From assembly GCF_001278755.1 (NCBI RefSeq), contig NZ_CP012601.1, positions 558,001 through 622,000 on the forward strand: DNA of 64,000 nucleotides, read 5' to 3'. Positions 29,071-39,631 of this stretch are shown here, one piece after another (position 1 is the stretch's first letter; each line of letters begins with the position of its first letter). A model generated the notes under the pieces. The model saw only the letters and a program-made list of their open reading frames with translations. It was not told the origin of the DNA and did not search any database. The position numbers were made by a program, and so were the translations under genes. Origin of the DNA: Bacillus sp. FJAT-22090. GTDB lineage: Bacteria; Bacillota; Bacilli; Bacillales_A; Planococcaceae.

Positions 29071-31704
29071 ATGAAACAATTAACTGGTGCACAGATTAGA
29101 CAAATGTATTTAGATTTTTTTATGGAAAAAGGGCATGCACAAGAGCCTTCAGCTCCCTTAGTACCGAACAATGATCCTTCTCTACTATGGATCAACAGTG
29201 GTGTTGCAACATTGAAAAAATATTTTGATGGACGCGTAGTACCTGAAAATCCTCGAATTACGAATGCACAAAAATCTATACGTACAAATGATATTGAAAA
29301 CGTAGGGAAGACAGCAAGGCACCATACATTTTTTGAAATGCTTGGAAACTTCTCTATCGGCGATTACTTTAAGAAGGAAGCAATCCATTTTGCTTGGGAG
29401 TTTTTAACGAGTGAAAAATGGATAGGATTTGACCCAGAGAAATTATCTATAACAATTCATCCTGAAGATGAAGAAGCATATACTATTTGGAAGGACGAAA
29501 TAGGTATTCCTGAAGAACGTATTATACGATTGGAAGGGAATTTCTGGGATATAGGAGAAGGTCCGAGTGGTCCAAACTCTGAAATTTTCTATGATCGCGG
29601 TGAATCTTACGGTAATGATCTAAACAATCCTGAATTATATCCAGGTGGAGAAAATGAACGATACTTAGAAATCTGGAACTTGGTATTTTCACAATTTAAT
29701 CATAATCCAGATCATACGTATACACCACTTCCAAAACAAAATATTGATACGGGAATGGGACTAGAACGTATGGCAAGTGTTGTACAAAATGTACCAACAA
29801 ACTTTGATACAGATTTATTCATCCCAATCATCCGTCAAACAGAAGAAATTTCAGGAAAATCTTATCGTACGAATAACGAATATGATACAGCTTTCAAGGT
29901 AATTGCAGACCATATCCGTACCGTAGCATTCGCAATCGGAGACGGGGCTCTTCCTTCTAATGAGGGCAGAGGATACGTGTTACGTAGATTACTTCGTCGA
30001 GCTGTTCGATTTGCGAAACAATTAGGAATAGACAAGCCATTTTTATTTGAGTTAGTGCCAGTAGTTGGTGAAATAATGAAAGACTTCTACCCAGAGGTAA
30101 CAAATAAACAAGATTTTATTATGCGTGTAATTAAAAACGAAGAAGTACGTTTCCATGAGACCCTTCATGATGGTCTTGCTATTTTAGAGAAGGTAATTGT
30201 GGAGCAACGAGAAAAAGGAGAATCTTTCATTCCTGGAACTACAACGTTCACACTATATGATACTTATGGATTCCCAATCGAGTTAACGGAAGAATATGCA
30301 GAAGAAGCTAATATGACAGTTGACCATGAAGGATTCAAAGAAGAAATGGAAGCACAGCGTAATCGCGCACGTGCAGCACGACAAAATGTAGATTCTATGC
30401 AAGTACAATCTGAAGTTTATGGAAATATTCACGATGATAGTGAATTTGTTGGTTATGATACGTTATCCGTTACAACAAATATATCAACAATCGTCCACGG
30501 AGAAGCACTTGCTAAATCAGCAAGTGAAGGGGATGAAATTCAAGTAGTACTATCTCAAACTCCTTTCTATGCAGAGAGTGGCGGACAAATAGCTGACCAC
30601 GGGATTATTGAAAATGATACTTTTAGAGGCTTTGTAAAAGACGTTCAAAAAGCACCAAATGGTCAAAATCTACACACTGTCATTGTAGAATCAGGAGAGG
30701 TAACAACCGGTGCTGAGGTTATAGCTAAAGTAGACCGCTCATTACGTGGTCATACGGTGAAAAACCATTCTGCTACACATTTACTTCATCAAGCATTAAA
30801 AGATGTGTTAGGAACACATGTAAACCAAGCTGGTTCATATGTTGGGCCAGATCGACTTCGATTTGACTTTTCTCACTTTGGACAAGTAACAAAAGAAGAG
30901 CTTGAACAAGTAGAACATATTGTAAATGAAAAAATTTGGGAAAATATTCAAGTAGTTACAGGTTACCATAATATTGATGAAGCGAAGAATATGGGAGCTA
31001 TGGCATTATTCGGAGAAAAATACGGTGAGATTGTACGCGTAGTTCAAATGGGAGAATTCTCATTAGAATTATGTGGTGGGATTCATGTGCATGCAACTTC
31101 CGAAATAGGGTTCTTCAAAATCCTTTCCGAAAGCGGTATTGGAGCAGGTACTAGACGTATTGAGGCAGTGACAGGAAAAGGTGCTTTTGAAGTTGTAAAA
31201 GAAGAGGAAAAAACATTAGTTGAAGCAGCGAATCTGTTAAAAGCTCAACCAAAAGACTTAGTAACAAAAGTAACCCAAACATTAAATGACTTGAAAAACG
31301 TACAAAAAGAAAATGAATCACTATCTGCAAAAATTGCAAATAGCCAAGCTTCTTCCGTATTATCGGCTGCACAGACTATAAATGACATAACTGTTCTTTC
31401 GGTTAAAGTAGATGCAAAAGATAATAATCAATTGCGTCAAATGATGGACGATTTAAAACAAAAACTTGAAAAGGCAGTTATTGTACTAGGTGCAATTGAC
31501 GGTGATAAAGTAATGATCTCTGCTGGCGTTACAAAGGATTTGGTTGGCGGGAACTACCACGCAGGAAATATTGTCAAATTAGTAGCGGAACAGTGTGGAG
31601 GTAAAGGAGGAGGAAGACCTGACTTTGCAATGGCTGGTGCAAAAGATGGTAGCAAGCTTGAAACTGCTTTAAATTCGGTATATGAGTATATCAAATCGGT
31701 TTAA
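29071..31704 (+). CDS. alaS: Alanyl-tRNA synthetase
   Basis: 877 residues, full length. Class II catalytic domain at the start ([17 protein letters not shown], then [20 protein letters not shown]). The editing domain carries the zinc motif [11 protein letters not shown] near residue 567 and [13 protein letters not shown] near residue 671. The C-Ala domain with [15 protein letters not shown] ends the protein. It charges tRNA-Ala and clears Ser/Gly mischarging. ATG 29071 follows AGGAGG. The T-box terminator lies 176 bp upstream of the start, a rather long spacer. Confidence 0.97.
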   Translation: MKQLTGAQIRQMYLDFFMEKGHAQEPSAPLVPNNDPSLLWINSGVATLKKYFDGRVVPENPRITNAQKSIRTNDIENVGKTARHHTFFEMLGNFSIGDYFKKEAIHFAWEFLTSEKWIGFDPEKLSITIHPEDEEAYTIWKDEIGIPEERIIRLEGNFWDIGEGPSGPNSEIFYDRGESYGNDLNNPELYPGGENERYLEIWNLVFSQFNHNPDHTYTPLPKQNIDTGMGLERMASVVQNVPTNFDTDLFIPIIRQTEEISGKSYRTNNEYDTAFKVIADHIRTVAFAIGDGALPSNEGRGYVLRRLLRRAVRFAKQLGIDKPFLFELVPVVGEIMKDFYPEVTNKQDFIMRVIKNEEVRFHETLHDGLAILEKVIVEQREKGESFIPGTTTFTLYDTYGFPIELTEEYAEEANMTVDHEGFKEEMEAQRNRARAARQNVDSMQVQSEVYGNIHDDSEFVGYDTLSVTTNISTIVHGEALAKSASEGDEIQVVLSQTPFYAESGGQIADHGIIENDTFRGFVKDVQKAPNGQNLHTVIVESGEVTTGAEVIAKVDRSLRGHTVKNHSATHLLHQALKDVLGTHVNQAGSYVGPDRLRFDFSHFGQVTKEELEQVEHIVNEKIWENIQVVTGYHNIDEAKNMGAMALFGEKYGEIVRVVQMGEFSLELCGGIHVHATSEIGFFKILSESGIGAGTRRIEAVTGKGAFEVVKEEEKTLVEAANLLKAQPKDLVTKVTQTLNDLKNVQKENESLSAKIANSQASSVLSAAQTINDITVLSVKVDAKDNNQLRQMMDDLKQKLEKAVIVLGAIDGDKVMISAGVTKDLVGGNYHAGNIVKLVAEQCGGKGGGRPDFAMAGAKDGSKLETALNSVYEYIKSV

Positions 31705-31803
31705 TTCTCATTTCGTTGGACATTGGACATTCCAACATGCACATTTTTGGGTAAAATTTATCACATGAAAGAAACAAAAACAGTATTCATGCAACATGTG
31801 TAT

Positions 31804-31832
31804 TTGATACTATTTCCAAATTCGGTTATACT
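31804..31832 (+). promoter_or_regulatory. Promoter of ireB-ruvX-yrzB
   Basis: TTGATA (31804-31809), 17-bp spacer, TATACT (31827-31832), 51 bp before the ireB ATG. Confidence 0.7.
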
Positions 31833-31883
31833 ATGGATAGATATGTAAGATTGCCTATTAAAATTGAAAGCGAGGTGCTGATC

Positions 31884-32150
31884 ATGAGTTCATTTGACAA
31901 AACGATGAAATTTAACTTTCCTGAAGAATCCATGGAACAGGAAGTAAAACATGTGATGCTACAAGTACACTCAGCATTAGAAGAAAAAGGGTATAATTCA
32001 ATCAATCAAATTGTAGGTTATCTTCTATCTGGTGATCCAGCTTATATTCCTCGCCATCAAGATGCGCGAAATATGATACGTAAATTGGAACGAGACGAAA
32101 TTCTAGAGGAATTAGTAAAGTTCTATATTAAAAAAAATAATGAGGCTTAA
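31884..32150 (+). CDS. ireB: IreB family regulatory protein (YrzL, DUF965)
   Basis: 88 residues, exactly the family length, beginning [15 protein letters not shown] and containing the invariant [19 protein letters not shown] segment. In Enterococcus, IreB is a small phosphoprotein substrate of the kinase IreK that limits cephalosporin resistance; the Bacillales counterpart is less studied. ATG 31884 is preferred over an upstream ATG at 31833 because GAGGTG is correctly spaced and the family starts here. Operon with ruvX, 2 bp apart. Confidence 0.92.
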   Translation: MSSFDKTMKFNFPEESMEQEVKHVMLQVHSALEEKGYNSINQIVGYLLSGDPAYIPRHQDARNMIRKLERDEILEELVKFYIKKNNEA

Positions 32151-32152
32151 GT

Positions 32153-32572
32153 ATGCGGATAATGGGTTTAGACGTTGGTTCAAGAACAGTAGGAGTAGCA
32201 ATAAGTGATGCACTTGGTTGGACTGCCCAAGGTATTGAAACAATAAAAATTAACGAAGAAAATCTAGAGTTCGGTTTAGAACGGATAGATGAATTAGTCA
32301 AGGAGCATACTGTAACAGAATTTGTTGTAGGTTTCCCAAAAAACATGAACAACACTATCGGTCCACGTGCAGAAGCATCGGAACATTATGCGAAGTTATT
32401 GACTGATAAATACAATCTCCCTGTCACCATGTGGGATGAAAGATTGACAACAATGGCTGCGGAACGTATGTTAATAGATGCAGATGTTAGCCGTAAAAAA
32501 CGTAAACAAGTGATTGACAAGATGGCTGCTGTAATGATTTTACAAGGCTATCTTGATAGAAAAAATAGATGA
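32153..32572 (+). CDS. ruvX: YqgF/RuvX family nuclease (YrrK)
   Basis: 139 residues, RNase H-like fold. Acidic residues are visible in [16 protein letters not shown] (Asp near residue 6), in the WDERLTT motif and in the VIDKMAA helix. In E. coli YqgF it is needed to process 16S rRNA 5' ends; an older name is putative Holliday junction resolvase. It follows ireB by 2 bp and precedes yrzB by 11 bp, a conserved trio. Confidence 0.93.
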   Translation: MRIMGLDVGSRTVGVAISDALGWTAQGIETIKINEENLEFGLERIDELVKEHTVTEFVVGFPKNMNNTIGPRAEASEHYAKLLTDKYNLPVTMWDERLTTMAAERMLIDADVSRKKRKQVIDKMAAVMILQGYLDRKNR

Positions 32573-32583
32573 GGTGACTGCAA

Positions 32584-32889
32584 ATGGACCACGGTCAAGA
32601 AAATATCACAATTGTAGATGAAAATGGAAATGAGCAGCTTTGTAACGTATTATTTACTTTTGAATCAGAAGAGTTTGGCAAATCTTATGTTCTATATTAT
32701 CCAATAGGTGCAGAAGAAGATGAAAATGAAGAAATTGAAATACATGCATCATCTTTTACTCCAAATGAAAATGGAGAAGATGGAGATCTACTTCCAATTG
32801 AATCAGAAGCTGAATGGGATATGATTGAGGAAATGTTAAATACTTTCCTTGATAACGAAGAAGAAGAAGAAGAAGAAGAAGAGGAATAA
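32584..32889 (+). CDS. yrzB: DUF1292 acidic protein (YrzB)
   Basis: 101 residues, strongly acidic. The DUF1292 core occupies residues 5-90 ([20 protein letters not shown], then YVLYYPIG). The C-terminus ends in a run of ten glutamates coded by a GAA/GAG microsatellite that may vary in length. Function is unknown; the gene always travels with ireB and ruvX. ATG 32584 follows GAGGTGA. A long hairpin terminator follows. Confidence 0.92.
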   Translation: MDHGQENITIVDENGNEQLCNVLFTFESEEFGKSYVLYYPIGAEEDENEEIEIHASSFTPNENGEDGDLLPIESEAEWDMIEEMLNTFLDNEEEEEEEEEE

Positions 32890-32894
32890 TTAAT

Positions 32895-32938
32895 AGAAAA
32901 AGGTGGAAGGAGATTACTCATTCTACCTTTTTCTTTTT
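32895..32938 (+). terminator. Terminator of ireB-ruvX-yrzB
   Basis: The 18-nt arms AGAAAAAGGTGGAAGGAG and CTCATTCTACCTTTTTCT pair with one mismatch and one wobble, followed by TTTTT. Confidence 0.85.
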
Positions 32939-33071
32939 GTCGTTTAAAATCTCGTTTTCCATCTGTCACCCTTCCAATATATTAGATAAAAAGAGAAGTA
33001 AATGTCTTTCGGTCTGTGGGCTAACCACAAGCAGAATTCCCTAAAGAAAGAAGGAATCCCTTTAGTATTCC

Positions 33072-33099
33072 TTGCGCTTTTCTTGTTATCTTGTATAAT
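33072..33099 (+). promoter_or_regulatory. Promoter of mltG
   Basis: TTGCGC (33072-33077), 16-bp spacer, TATAAT (33094-33099), 27 bp before the start. Confidence 0.55.
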
Positions 33100-33125
33100 A
33101 AAATGGAAATAAAGGGGGGGAACCC

Positions 33126-34244
33126 GTGGATAATGAATCAAAAAAAGAGGTAATGTTAGAAAGAATGAAAAACAAGAAAAAAGAAGTAAAAGTTGTTAGA
33201 AAAATTGTATTCATAATCGCACTAATCATTCTATTAATTGGTGGGATTGGTGGGTTTATAACGTATAAATATGTAAAAAATGCGTTGGAACCTTTAGATC
33301 CAAATTCAGAAGAGACCATTAGTGTTCAAATACCAATTGGCTCGGGACTAGATTCAATTTCTTCTATATTAGAGAAGAGCGGTATAATTAAGGATGCTAA
33401 AATATTTAAATACTATGCGAAGTTTAATAATGAATCTAATTTTCAAGCAGGTGATTATAGTTTAACAAAGGCTATGACATTAGATGAGATAATACAAAGT
33501 TTAAAAACTGGTAAAGTTTATCGTGAACCAGTATTTACTCTGACAGTTCCTGAAGGATTAACATTAGACCAAATAGGTGCTGTTGTAGAAAAGAAAACAG
33601 GACAACCTGCAGATGACTTTGTTAAATTAGTAACAAGTGAAGAATTTGTTGATAGAATGATTGTTAAGTATCCAAATCTTTTAACTGAAGAAATTAAGGG
33701 TGAAAATGTTCGATATGCTCTTGAAGGTTATTTATTCCCTGCTACATACCCTTTTTATGTTGAAAAACCTACTCTAGAAGAAATTGTAGAAACAATGATT
33801 ACTGCAACGGATAGATCGATAGCAAGCTACTATGAACTTCTAGAAGCTGAAGGGAAATCAGTACACTGGTTATTAACATTCGCTTCTTTGTTAGAAGAAG
33901 AAGCAACTGCTAAAACAGATCGTGAAACAATTGCAAGTGTATTCTACAATCGTTTGGAGGCAGAGATGCCTTTGCAAACAGACCCGACTGTTCTATATGC
34001 CCTTGGCAGTCATAAAGAGCGTGTCCTATTTGAAGATTTAGAAGTGGATAATCCTTACAATACATATCAAAATCAAGGCTTGCCACCGGGACCTATTGCA
34101 AATGCAGGGAAATCCTCGATTGATGCTGTATTAGATCCCGCTAAAACGGATTACTTATACTTCTTAGCTGATAAAACGGGACAAAATCATTTTTCGAAGT
34201 CATATGAAGAACATCTTCAAAATGTAGACAAATATTTAAAATAA
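33126..34244 (+). CDS. mltG: Endolytic murein transglycosylase MltG (YceG/YrrL)
   Basis: 372 residues. A cytosolic basic N-terminus (KNKKKEVKVVRK), one membrane helix at about residues 27-49, an extracellular LysM-like domain, then the YceG catalytic domain: LLEEEATAKTDRETIASVFYNRL with the catalytic Glu, followed by MPLQTDPTVLYALG. MltG cuts nascent glycan strands and sets their length. Start GTG 33126 has AAAGGGGGGG upstream. It lies before trmR, as yrrL does in B. subtilis. Confidence 0.94.
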   Translation: MDNESKKEVMLERMKNKKKEVKVVRKIVFIIALIILLIGGIGGFITYKYVKNALEPLDPNSEETISVQIPIGSGLDSISSILEKSGIIKDAKIFKYYAKFNNESNFQAGDYSLTKAMTLDEIIQSLKTGKVYREPVFTLTVPEGLTLDQIGAVVEKKTGQPADDFVKLVTSEEFVDRMIVKYPNLLTEEIKGENVRYALEGYLFPATYPFYVEKPTLEEIVETMITATDRSIASYYELLEAEGKSVHWLLTFASLLEEEATAKTDRETIASVFYNRLEAEMPLQTDPTVLYALGSHKERVLFEDLEVDNPYNTYQNQGLPPGPIANAGKSSIDAVLDPAKTDYLYFLADKTGQNHFSKSYEEHLQNVDKYLK

Positions 34245-34249
34245 ATAAT

Positions 34250-34289
34250 AGGCAGGAGAAGGAACGATATCGCATTCCTTCTCCTGCTA
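34250..34289 (+). terminator. Hairpin after mltG
   Basis: 13-bp perfect arms, GCAGGAGAAGGAA (34252-34264) and its complement (34275-34287). The T run after it is interrupted, so it may terminate weakly or protect the 3' end. Confidence 0.6.
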
Positions 34290-34359
34290 TGTTATTATTA
34301 GATTTGTTTTTTACATAATTTATCATTAACTAATTTTTAATCTAAAGGGGTAGCACTTT

Positions 34360-34995
34360 ATGGACGTAAGTGAAGAATTTTTGAAAGAGCTAATAAAACC
34401 TCGTGCAGAAATTTTTTTAGAGATGGAGAAATATGCAAAAGAAAATCACGTTCCTATTATGCAATTAGCAGGTATGGAATCATTAATTCATTTGCTTTCT
34501 TTACAAAAACCAAAAACTCTATTAGAACTCGGTACTGCTATAGGCTATTCCTCGATGCGTATTGCAACAAAATTAACTTCCGCAAATATTGTTACAATCG
34601 AAAGAGACGTTGATAAAGCAAACTTAGCTAAAAATTATATTGAACGAGGAAAGCTTCAGGATCGTATCGAAGTAATTATCGGGGATGCATTAGAGATTTC
34701 AAATGAAATTTTCAAAGAACAGAAATTTGATGCTATTTTTATTGATGCAGCTAAAGGTCAATATAAGAAATTTTTTGAAAAGTACGCTCCATTGTTAAAT
34801 GATCGTGGGGTTATTTATTGTGATAATTTATTGTTAAATGGTCTGTCCGAATTACCGATGAGTGAAGTACCACGAAGAAAAAGAACGATGGTACGCAATC
34901 AACACCATTTCACACAATGGTTAATGAATCATCCAGACTATGACACGGCTTTTCTTCCAGTTGGAGATGGAATGCTAGTAAGTATTAAGAGGTGA
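34360..34995 (+). CDS. trmR: tRNA 5-hydroxyuridine methyltransferase TrmR (YrrM)
   Basis: 211 residues, O-methyltransferase family 3 fold. The SAM site LLELGTAIGYSSMRIA is at about residues 52-67; FIDAAKGQYKKFFE carries metal and substrate residues, and YCDNLL follows. Next to trhP1-trhP2 it should methylate ho5U34 to mo5U34, the function reported for B. subtilis YrrM. Without that context it would be called a generic catechol-type O-methyltransferase. ATG 34360 follows AAAGGGG. trhP1 starts 4 bp after its stop. Confidence 0.88.
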   Translation: MDVSEEFLKELIKPRAEIFLEMEKYAKENHVPIMQLAGMESLIHLLSLQKPKTLLELGTAIGYSSMRIATKLTSANIVTIERDVDKANLAKNYIERGKLQDRIEVIIGDALEISNEIFKEQKFDAIFIDAAKGQYKKFFEKYAPLLNDRGVIYCDNLLLNGLSELPMSEVPRRKRTMVRNQHHFTQWLMNHPDYDTAFLPVGDGMLVSIKR

Positions 34996-34999
34996 GATT

Positions 35000-35929
35000 A
35001 TGAGTAAGGCAGAGCTATTAGTAACTCCAGAAAGTATCGAACATATGAAACATCTTATCGAGGCCGGGGCAGATGCATTTTTAGTAGGTGAGCAATTATT
35101 TGGTTTGCGTTTAGCAGGAGAATTTAATTTGAAGAATCTTGAAGTTGCAACTAAACTGGCAAAAGCGCATAATAAAAAAATATATGTAGCGATGAATGGA
35201 CTTTTTCATAATGATAAAGTAGAACTACTTGCACCATACATGCAAAAACTCCAACAAATCGGGGTAGATGCAATTGTTTTTGGTGATCCAGCTGTTATTA
35301 TTGCTAGAAGAGAAGCGGGTGTAACTATACCTCTCCATTGGAATACAGAGCAAACAGCAACTAATTATTTCACAGCAAATTACTGGGGAAAACGAGGCGC
35401 TTCAAGAGCAGTACTTGCTAGAGAACTTAGTTTGGATGAAGTCATTGAGATTAAAGAAAATGCTGACGTCCAAGTTGAAGTGCAAGTACATGGTATGACC
35501 TGCATTTTCCAATCCAAAAGGCCGCTACTTGGTAATTATTTCTTATTTCAAGACAAAGCAATGGAAATAGAAAATCGCTCTAAGAACAAAAACATGTTTT
35601 TACATGACAAGGAACGTTCGAACAAATATCCAATTTTTGAAGATCAAAATGGAACTCATATTTTCAGTCCAAACGATATGTGTATGATTGATGAATTAGA
35701 CGAACTTTTGGATGCTGAAATTGATAGCTTAAAAATTGATGGGGTATTACATGATCCCTCGTATGTAACGCTTGTTACTAGTTTCTACCGTCAAGCAATT
35801 GATGCTTACTATAATTCAAAATCGAGCTATAAGGATATTAAAAAAGATCTATTTAACAATATCAAGGAAATACAACCTGCACTAAGACCATTAGATACTG
35901 GATTTTTCTTTAAGGAAACAGTTTATTAA
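35000..35929 (+). CDS. trhP1: U32-family tRNA hydroxylation protein TrhP1 (YrrN)
   Basis: 309 residues of the peptidase U32 family, shorter partner of the pair. EAGADAFLVGEQLFGLRL near residues 14-33 is the barrel start, and LHDPSYVTLVTSFYRQAIDAYY lies near the C-terminus. In B. subtilis YrrN and YrrO together are needed for 5-hydroxyuridine at tRNA position 34. It lacks the four-cysteine cluster found in trhP2. ATG 35000 follows AGAGGTGAG. Confidence 0.88.
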   Translation: MSKAELLVTPESIEHMKHLIEAGADAFLVGEQLFGLRLAGEFNLKNLEVATKLAKAHNKKIYVAMNGLFHNDKVELLAPYMQKLQQIGVDAIVFGDPAVIIARREAGVTIPLHWNTEQTATNYFTANYWGKRGASRAVLARELSLDEVIEIKENADVQVEVQVHGMTCIFQSKRPLLGNYFLFQDKAMEIENRSKNKNMFLHDKERSNKYPIFEDQNGTHIFSPNDMCMIDELDELLDAEIDSLKIDGVLHDPSYVTLVTSFYRQAIDAYYNSKSSYKDIKKDLFNNIKEIQPALRPLDTGFFFKETVY

Positions 35930-35946
35930 GAAAGGGAAGGTTTCAA

Positions 35947-37221
35947 ATGACTATTACGAAAATAGATAAAATTAGTGAACGAATAGATGGTAAACGGGTA
36001 ATTACAAAAAAACCTGAATTATTAGCTCCTGCTGGTAGCTTAGAAAAACTGAAAATCGCTGTTCATTATGGAGCAGACGCTGTATTCATAGGTGGTCAAG
36101 AGTTTGGTCTTCGTTCCAATGCTGGGAACTTTTCCATTGAGGAAATGCGTGAAGGCGTGGAGTTTGCTAATCGATATGGGGCTAAAATCTATGTGACAAC
36201 CAATATTTTTGCTCATAATGAAAACATGGATGGCTTAGTAGAATATTTACAAGCAGTGGAAGCAGCAGGTGTAACTGGTATCATTGTGGCGGATCCGCTC
36301 ATAATTGAAACCTGTAGAAAGAATGCTCCCAAACTAGAACTACATTTAAGTACTCAACAATCTTTATCTAACTGGAAAGCAGTCCAATATTGGAAGGAAG
36401 AAGGATTAAATCGCGTTGTGCTTGCCCGTGAGACAAGTGGTGATGAAATTCAGTTGATGAAAGAAAAGGTGGATATTGAAATTGAAACATTTATCCACGG
36501 AGCCATGTGTATTGCCTATAGCGGAAGATGTACCCTTTCTAATCATATGACTGCTCGAGATTCTAACCGAGGGGGTTGTTGTCAATCCTGCCGTTGGGAT
36601 TATGATTTATATGCACAGGAAAATGGTGAAGAACAGGCTTTGTTTAACGATAATGACGTTCCTTTTGCTATGAGTCCGAAGGATTTAAAGCTTGTTGAAT
36701 CTATTCCTAGAATGATTGAGATGGGGATTGATTCATTAAAAATTGAAGGACGCATGAAATCCATACACTATATAGCAACAGTCGTTAGTGTGTATAGAAA
36801 AGTGATTGATGCTTATTGTGCTGACCCTGAAAACTTCCAAATGAAGCAAGAATGGTTAGAAGAACTAGATAAGTGTGCTAATCGAGAAACGGATACAGCA
36901 TTCTTTGAAGGAGAGCCTGGTTTTAAACAACAGATGTATGGGGTACACGATAAAAAATTAGGATTTGATTTTGTAGGACTAGTTTTAGATTATAACGATG
37001 AAACGCAAATGGTAACATTACAACAGCGTAATTATTTCAAGTCTGGCGAGGAAGTAGAGTTTTTCGGACCAGAAATTGAAAATGTTCGTATTGTTATAGG
37101 TGAGATAAAAAATAGTAAAGGACAAGTATTGGATGCTGCACGACATCCTTTAGAAGTTGTTCAATTTACATGTCCTATAAAATTATATCCAAATAATATG
37201 ATGAGAAAAGGGATGAAATAA
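35947..37221 (+). CDS. trhP2: U32-family tRNA hydroxylation protein TrhP2 (YrrO)
   Basis: 424 residues, the long U32 form with a C-terminal beta domain (from about residue 335). The core contains [12 protein letters not shown], then GGCCQSC near residue 215, the cysteines expected to hold an iron-sulfur cluster in this family. It works with TrhP1 to make ho5U34 from prephenate-linked chemistry; TrmR then methylates it. ATG 35947 follows AAAGGGAAGG, 17 bp after trhP1. It shares one base with the udk start. Confidence 0.9.
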   Translation: MTITKIDKISERIDGKRVITKKPELLAPAGSLEKLKIAVHYGADAVFIGGQEFGLRSNAGNFSIEEMREGVEFANRYGAKIYVTTNIFAHNENMDGLVEYLQAVEAAGVTGIIVADPLIIETCRKNAPKLELHLSTQQSLSNWKAVQYWKEEGLNRVVLARETSGDEIQLMKEKVDIEIETFIHGAMCIAYSGRCTLSNHMTARDSNRGGCCQSCRWDYDLYAQENGEEQALFNDNDVPFAMSPKDLKLVESIPRMIEMGIDSLKIEGRMKSIHYIATVVSVYRKVIDAYCADPENFQMKQEWLEELDKCANRETDTAFFEGEPGFKQQMYGVHDKKLGFDFVGLVLDYNDETQMVTLQQRNYFKSGEEVEFFGPEIENVRIVIGEIKNSKGQVLDAARHPLEVVQFTCPIKLYPNNMMRKGMK

Positions 37222-37859
37222 TGTCTAATAGAACCCCTCTTATTATTGGGATTGCTGGTGGATCAGGTTCTGGTAAAACAAGTGTTACTAACGCGATTAG
37301 TGAAGTATTTAAAGATCATTCAGTAGTAGTAATCGAGCAAGATTATTATTATAAAGATCAAAGTCATTTAAAGTTTGAAGAGCGATTGAACACCAATTAT
37401 GATCATCCTTTAGCATTCGATAATGATTTACTTATTGAACATGTGAGTAATTTATTGAATAATAAAGCAATAGAAAAGCCAGTGTATGATTATGCACAAC
37501 ATACTCGATCTACAAAAACAATTACAATCGAGCCTAAAGATGTAATAATTCTAGAAGGAATATTAGTATTAGAAGATGAGCGTCTTCGAGATTTAATGGA
37601 TATTAAATTGTTCGTTGATACTGACTCGGATTTACGAATAATCCGTCGAATACTTCGGGATATAAACGAAAGAGGTCGTACGGTTGATTCTGTAGTAGAG
37701 CAATATATTAACGTTGTCCGTCCTATGCATAATCAGTTTATCGAACCGACAAAAAGATATGCGGATGTAATTATTCCTGAAGGCGGACAAAATGAAGTTG
37801 CAATTGATTTAATGGTTACAAAAATAAAAACTATTCTTGAAACAGATGTTATTGTATAA
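37221..37859 (+). CDS. udk: Uridine/cytidine kinase
   Basis: 212 residues. The P-loop GGSGSGKT is at residues 13-20; [24 protein letters not shown] and the [13 protein letters not shown] lid segment identify Udk. It phosphorylates uridine and cytidine with GTP or ATP. The ATG overlaps the trhP2 stop by one base (TAATG), indicating coupled translation in trmR-trhP1-trhP2-udk. Confidence 0.97.
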   Translation: MSNRTPLIIGIAGGSGSGKTSVTNAISEVFKDHSVVVIEQDYYYKDQSHLKFEERLNTNYDHPLAFDNDLLIEHVSNLLNNKAIEKPVYDYAQHTRSTKTITIEPKDVIILEGILVLEDERLRDLMDIKLFVDTDSDLRIIRRILRDINERGRTVDSVVEQYINVVRPMHNQFIEPTKRYADVIIPEGGQNEVAIDLMVTKIKTILETDVIV

Positions 37860-37971
37860 TATGATGATTGTGGATTGACAATTATTTCATGAAATTCATA
37901 TCATTATAAATCTCAACATATGAATGGTACATGAATATGTTTTAAGTGTGTATTTAAAGGAGTGTATGGGA

Positions 37972-38445
37972 GTGTCAACAGAGAAACAATATCCAATGAC
38001 CGTTGCTGGTAAAAAGAAATTAGAAGAAGAACTAGAACTATTAAAAACGGTTAAACGTAAAGAAGTAGTAGAACGTATTAAAATTGCCAGAAGTTTTGGT
38101 GATTTATCGGAGAACTCTGAGTATGATTCTGCAAAAGAAGATCAAGCGTTTGTGGAAGGAAGAATTTCAACAATCGAATCAATGATCAGAAATGCAGTAA
38201 TTATTGAAGAAGAACAAAATAATGACGTTGTAACGCTAGGGAAAACAGTAACGTTTATTGAAATTCCTGATGGCGATGAGGAAACTTATACAATCGTAGG
38301 TTCAGCTGAAGCAGATCCTCTAGAAGGACTTATTTCAAATGATTCTCCAATTGCAAAAGGACTACTTGGTAAATCAACTGGAGATAAAGTTAAAATTGTA
38401 ACTCCAGGTGGAGAAATGGACGTAGAAATTATCTCAATTTCTTAA
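37972..38445 (+). CDS. greA: Transcript cleavage factor GreA
   Basis: 157 residues from GTG 37972. An N-terminal coiled coil (residues 10-75, with the [21 protein letters not shown] tip region carrying the acidic pair) and a C-terminal FKBP-like domain. GreA rescues backtracked RNA polymerase. GTG 37972 is favoured over ATG 37966: it has AAAGGAG at 9 nt instead of 3 nt and gives [10 protein letters not shown], matching the family. Follows udk, as in B. subtilis. Confidence 0.96.
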   Translation: MSTEKQYPMTVAGKKKLEEELELLKTVKRKEVVERIKIARSFGDLSENSEYDSAKEDQAFVEGRISTIESMIRNAVIIEEEQNNDVVTLGKTVTFIEIPDGDEETYTIVGSAEADPLEGLISNDSPIAKGLLGKSTGDKVKIVTPGGEMDVEIISIS

Positions 38446-38507
38446 TATGAAATAGTTTATTCAATCTAAAGAGGTTATAAAACGCTTACATTTGGTTGAG
38501 ATTAGAG

Positions 38508-38540
38508 GAGGTAAACAAATTTGTTTACCTCTTATTTAAT
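38508..38540 (+). terminator. Terminator after greA
   Basis: Perfect palindrome GAGGTAAACAAA / TTTGTTTACCTC at 38508-38531, followed by T-rich sequence. Confidence 0.75.
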
Positions 38541-38607
38541 TTAATCGAAACTATTCGAGTTTTTTAGCGTCTAATACAACTATAATAATCTATAGAGGTG
38601 AGATAAG

Positions 38608-39294
38608 ATGTCAGAGAACAATAGAAGAGCGAACTCTAGATTAAATAGAAAGAAAAAAGCAAATAGAATTTTAAATATATTAATAGGTATTGTCTTACTT
38701 TTAATCATCGTAGTCGTTGTAAATATAGTAAGTGATGACACGGAAACAACGAAGGAAGAAAAAAATACGGAAGTATCTGAAGAAACGATGAATGATGAAG
38801 AAACCGGGTCAACGGTAGCAGACGAGAACGAAACAGAATCTGACCAAAATAATACAACAGAGACCGTAGAAACGGAAGATAAATCCGAATCAAATGAAGA
38901 GACACAATCAGAAGAGAATGAAGAAACCAATACAGAAGAAAACACAGAAGAAAATACAGAAGTCATAACAGAGGCTTCTAACGATCCGAATGTCGAAAGT
39001 GTAATAATTGATCCAAGCTGGAAACCTATTGGTACTTCACAAACTGGTGAACACGCGTCAAGCTATGATACCAAGTCAGTAGATTGGGCAGAAAAAGTTC
39101 AAGCTTTATCGTATGGAGCAGGTTTGGACCCTTCTAATATGTATGTGAAGTTTTTAGGAAACGGCGGTAGTCCTCAAAAATCTATCGGTACTGTAACTTC
39201 AAAGGATGGTAACGAAATCTATCGAATTTCATTGGAATGGATCGATGGGGAAGGTTGGAAGCCAACTAAAAAAGAAATTCTTAAGTCACTATAA
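38608..39294 (+). CDS. yrrS: DUF1510 membrane-anchored protein (YrrS)
   Basis: 228 residues: a basic N-terminus, one membrane helix at about residues 22-45, a long disordered Glu/Thr/Asn/Ser-rich linker (about residues 46-125), and a C-terminal globular DUF1510 domain from about residue 130 (PSWKPIGTSQTGEHASSYD, then EWIDGEGWKPTKKEI). The topology puts the domain outside the membrane. In B. subtilis yrrS is next to the penicillin-binding protein gene pbpI, suggesting a wall role; pbpI is not present here. ATG 38608 follows GAGGTGAG. Confidence 0.88.
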   Translation: MSENNRRANSRLNRKKKANRILNILIGIVLLLIIVVVVNIVSDDTETTKEEKNTEVSEETMNDEETGSTVADENETESDQNNTTETVETEDKSESNEETQSEENEETNTEENTEENTEVITEASNDPNVESVIIDPSWKPIGTSQTGEHASSYDTKSVDWAEKVQALSYGAGLDPSNMYVKFLGNGGSPQKSIGTVTSKDGNEIYRISLEWIDGEGWKPTKKEILKSL

Positions 39295-39315
39295 AACCCC
39301 TTTTAAGAAGGGTTG

Positions 39316-39361
39316 CAGACTGTAGACAAACTCAATTTTGGGTGCATAGAGTTGATGTTAA
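39316..39361 (+). repeat. Recurrent hairpin repeat CAGACTGTAGACAAACTC
   Basis: CAGACTGTAGACAAACTCAA followed by a partial complement (GAGTTGATGTT). It is related to the hairpins at 14577 and 57993. It directly precedes the family B repeat, as the 57993 copy precedes family A. Confidence 0.5.
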
Positions 39362-39512
39362 ATTCGGCAAGGGCTCCCACTTCGCTTTCAGTGGGCTTTG
39401 CCTCAGCCTCCTCGTTACTGCAAAGACACTGGCCAAATAAAGTTCGGCCAGTGTCTTTCCTGCGGGCTCTTCTGCTCAAGCTTTTGCCACAGGAGTCTTC
39501 GTGGGGGCACTT
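39362..39512 (-). repeat. GC-rich intergenic repeat, family B copy 2 (inverted)
   Basis: Read on the minus strand it has the same order of blocks as 8561-8740: GACTCCTGTGGCAA, GAGCAGAAGAGCCCGCAGG, then GAGGAGGCTGAGGCAA. Its core is a perfect 13-bp hairpin, AAAGACACTGGCC (39422-39434) / GGCCAGTGTCTTT (39446-39458), different from the core of copy 1. No credible gene is coded. The whole 39295-40274 gap is repeats, hairpins and at most one tiny frame. Confidence 0.65.
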
Positions 39513-39631
39513 GCCTTATAAACAATTCCTAATAATATCTACTATCATTATTTTTAATTGGATAAAGCAACCTCTTATGGAAGATTTATTTTATTCATAA
39601 CCGTTTTAAGAATACCATTAACGTCAATCTG

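Noticed and set aside
32697-33319. Minus-strand Ser/Phe-rich frames opposite yrzB and mltG
   Set aside because: Shadows of acidic and lysine-rich coding sequence; no conserved features.
39313-39600. Plus-strand frame of 95 codons after yrrS
   Set aside because: It runs across a hairpin repeat and family B copy 2; no ribosome site and no sensible protein pattern.
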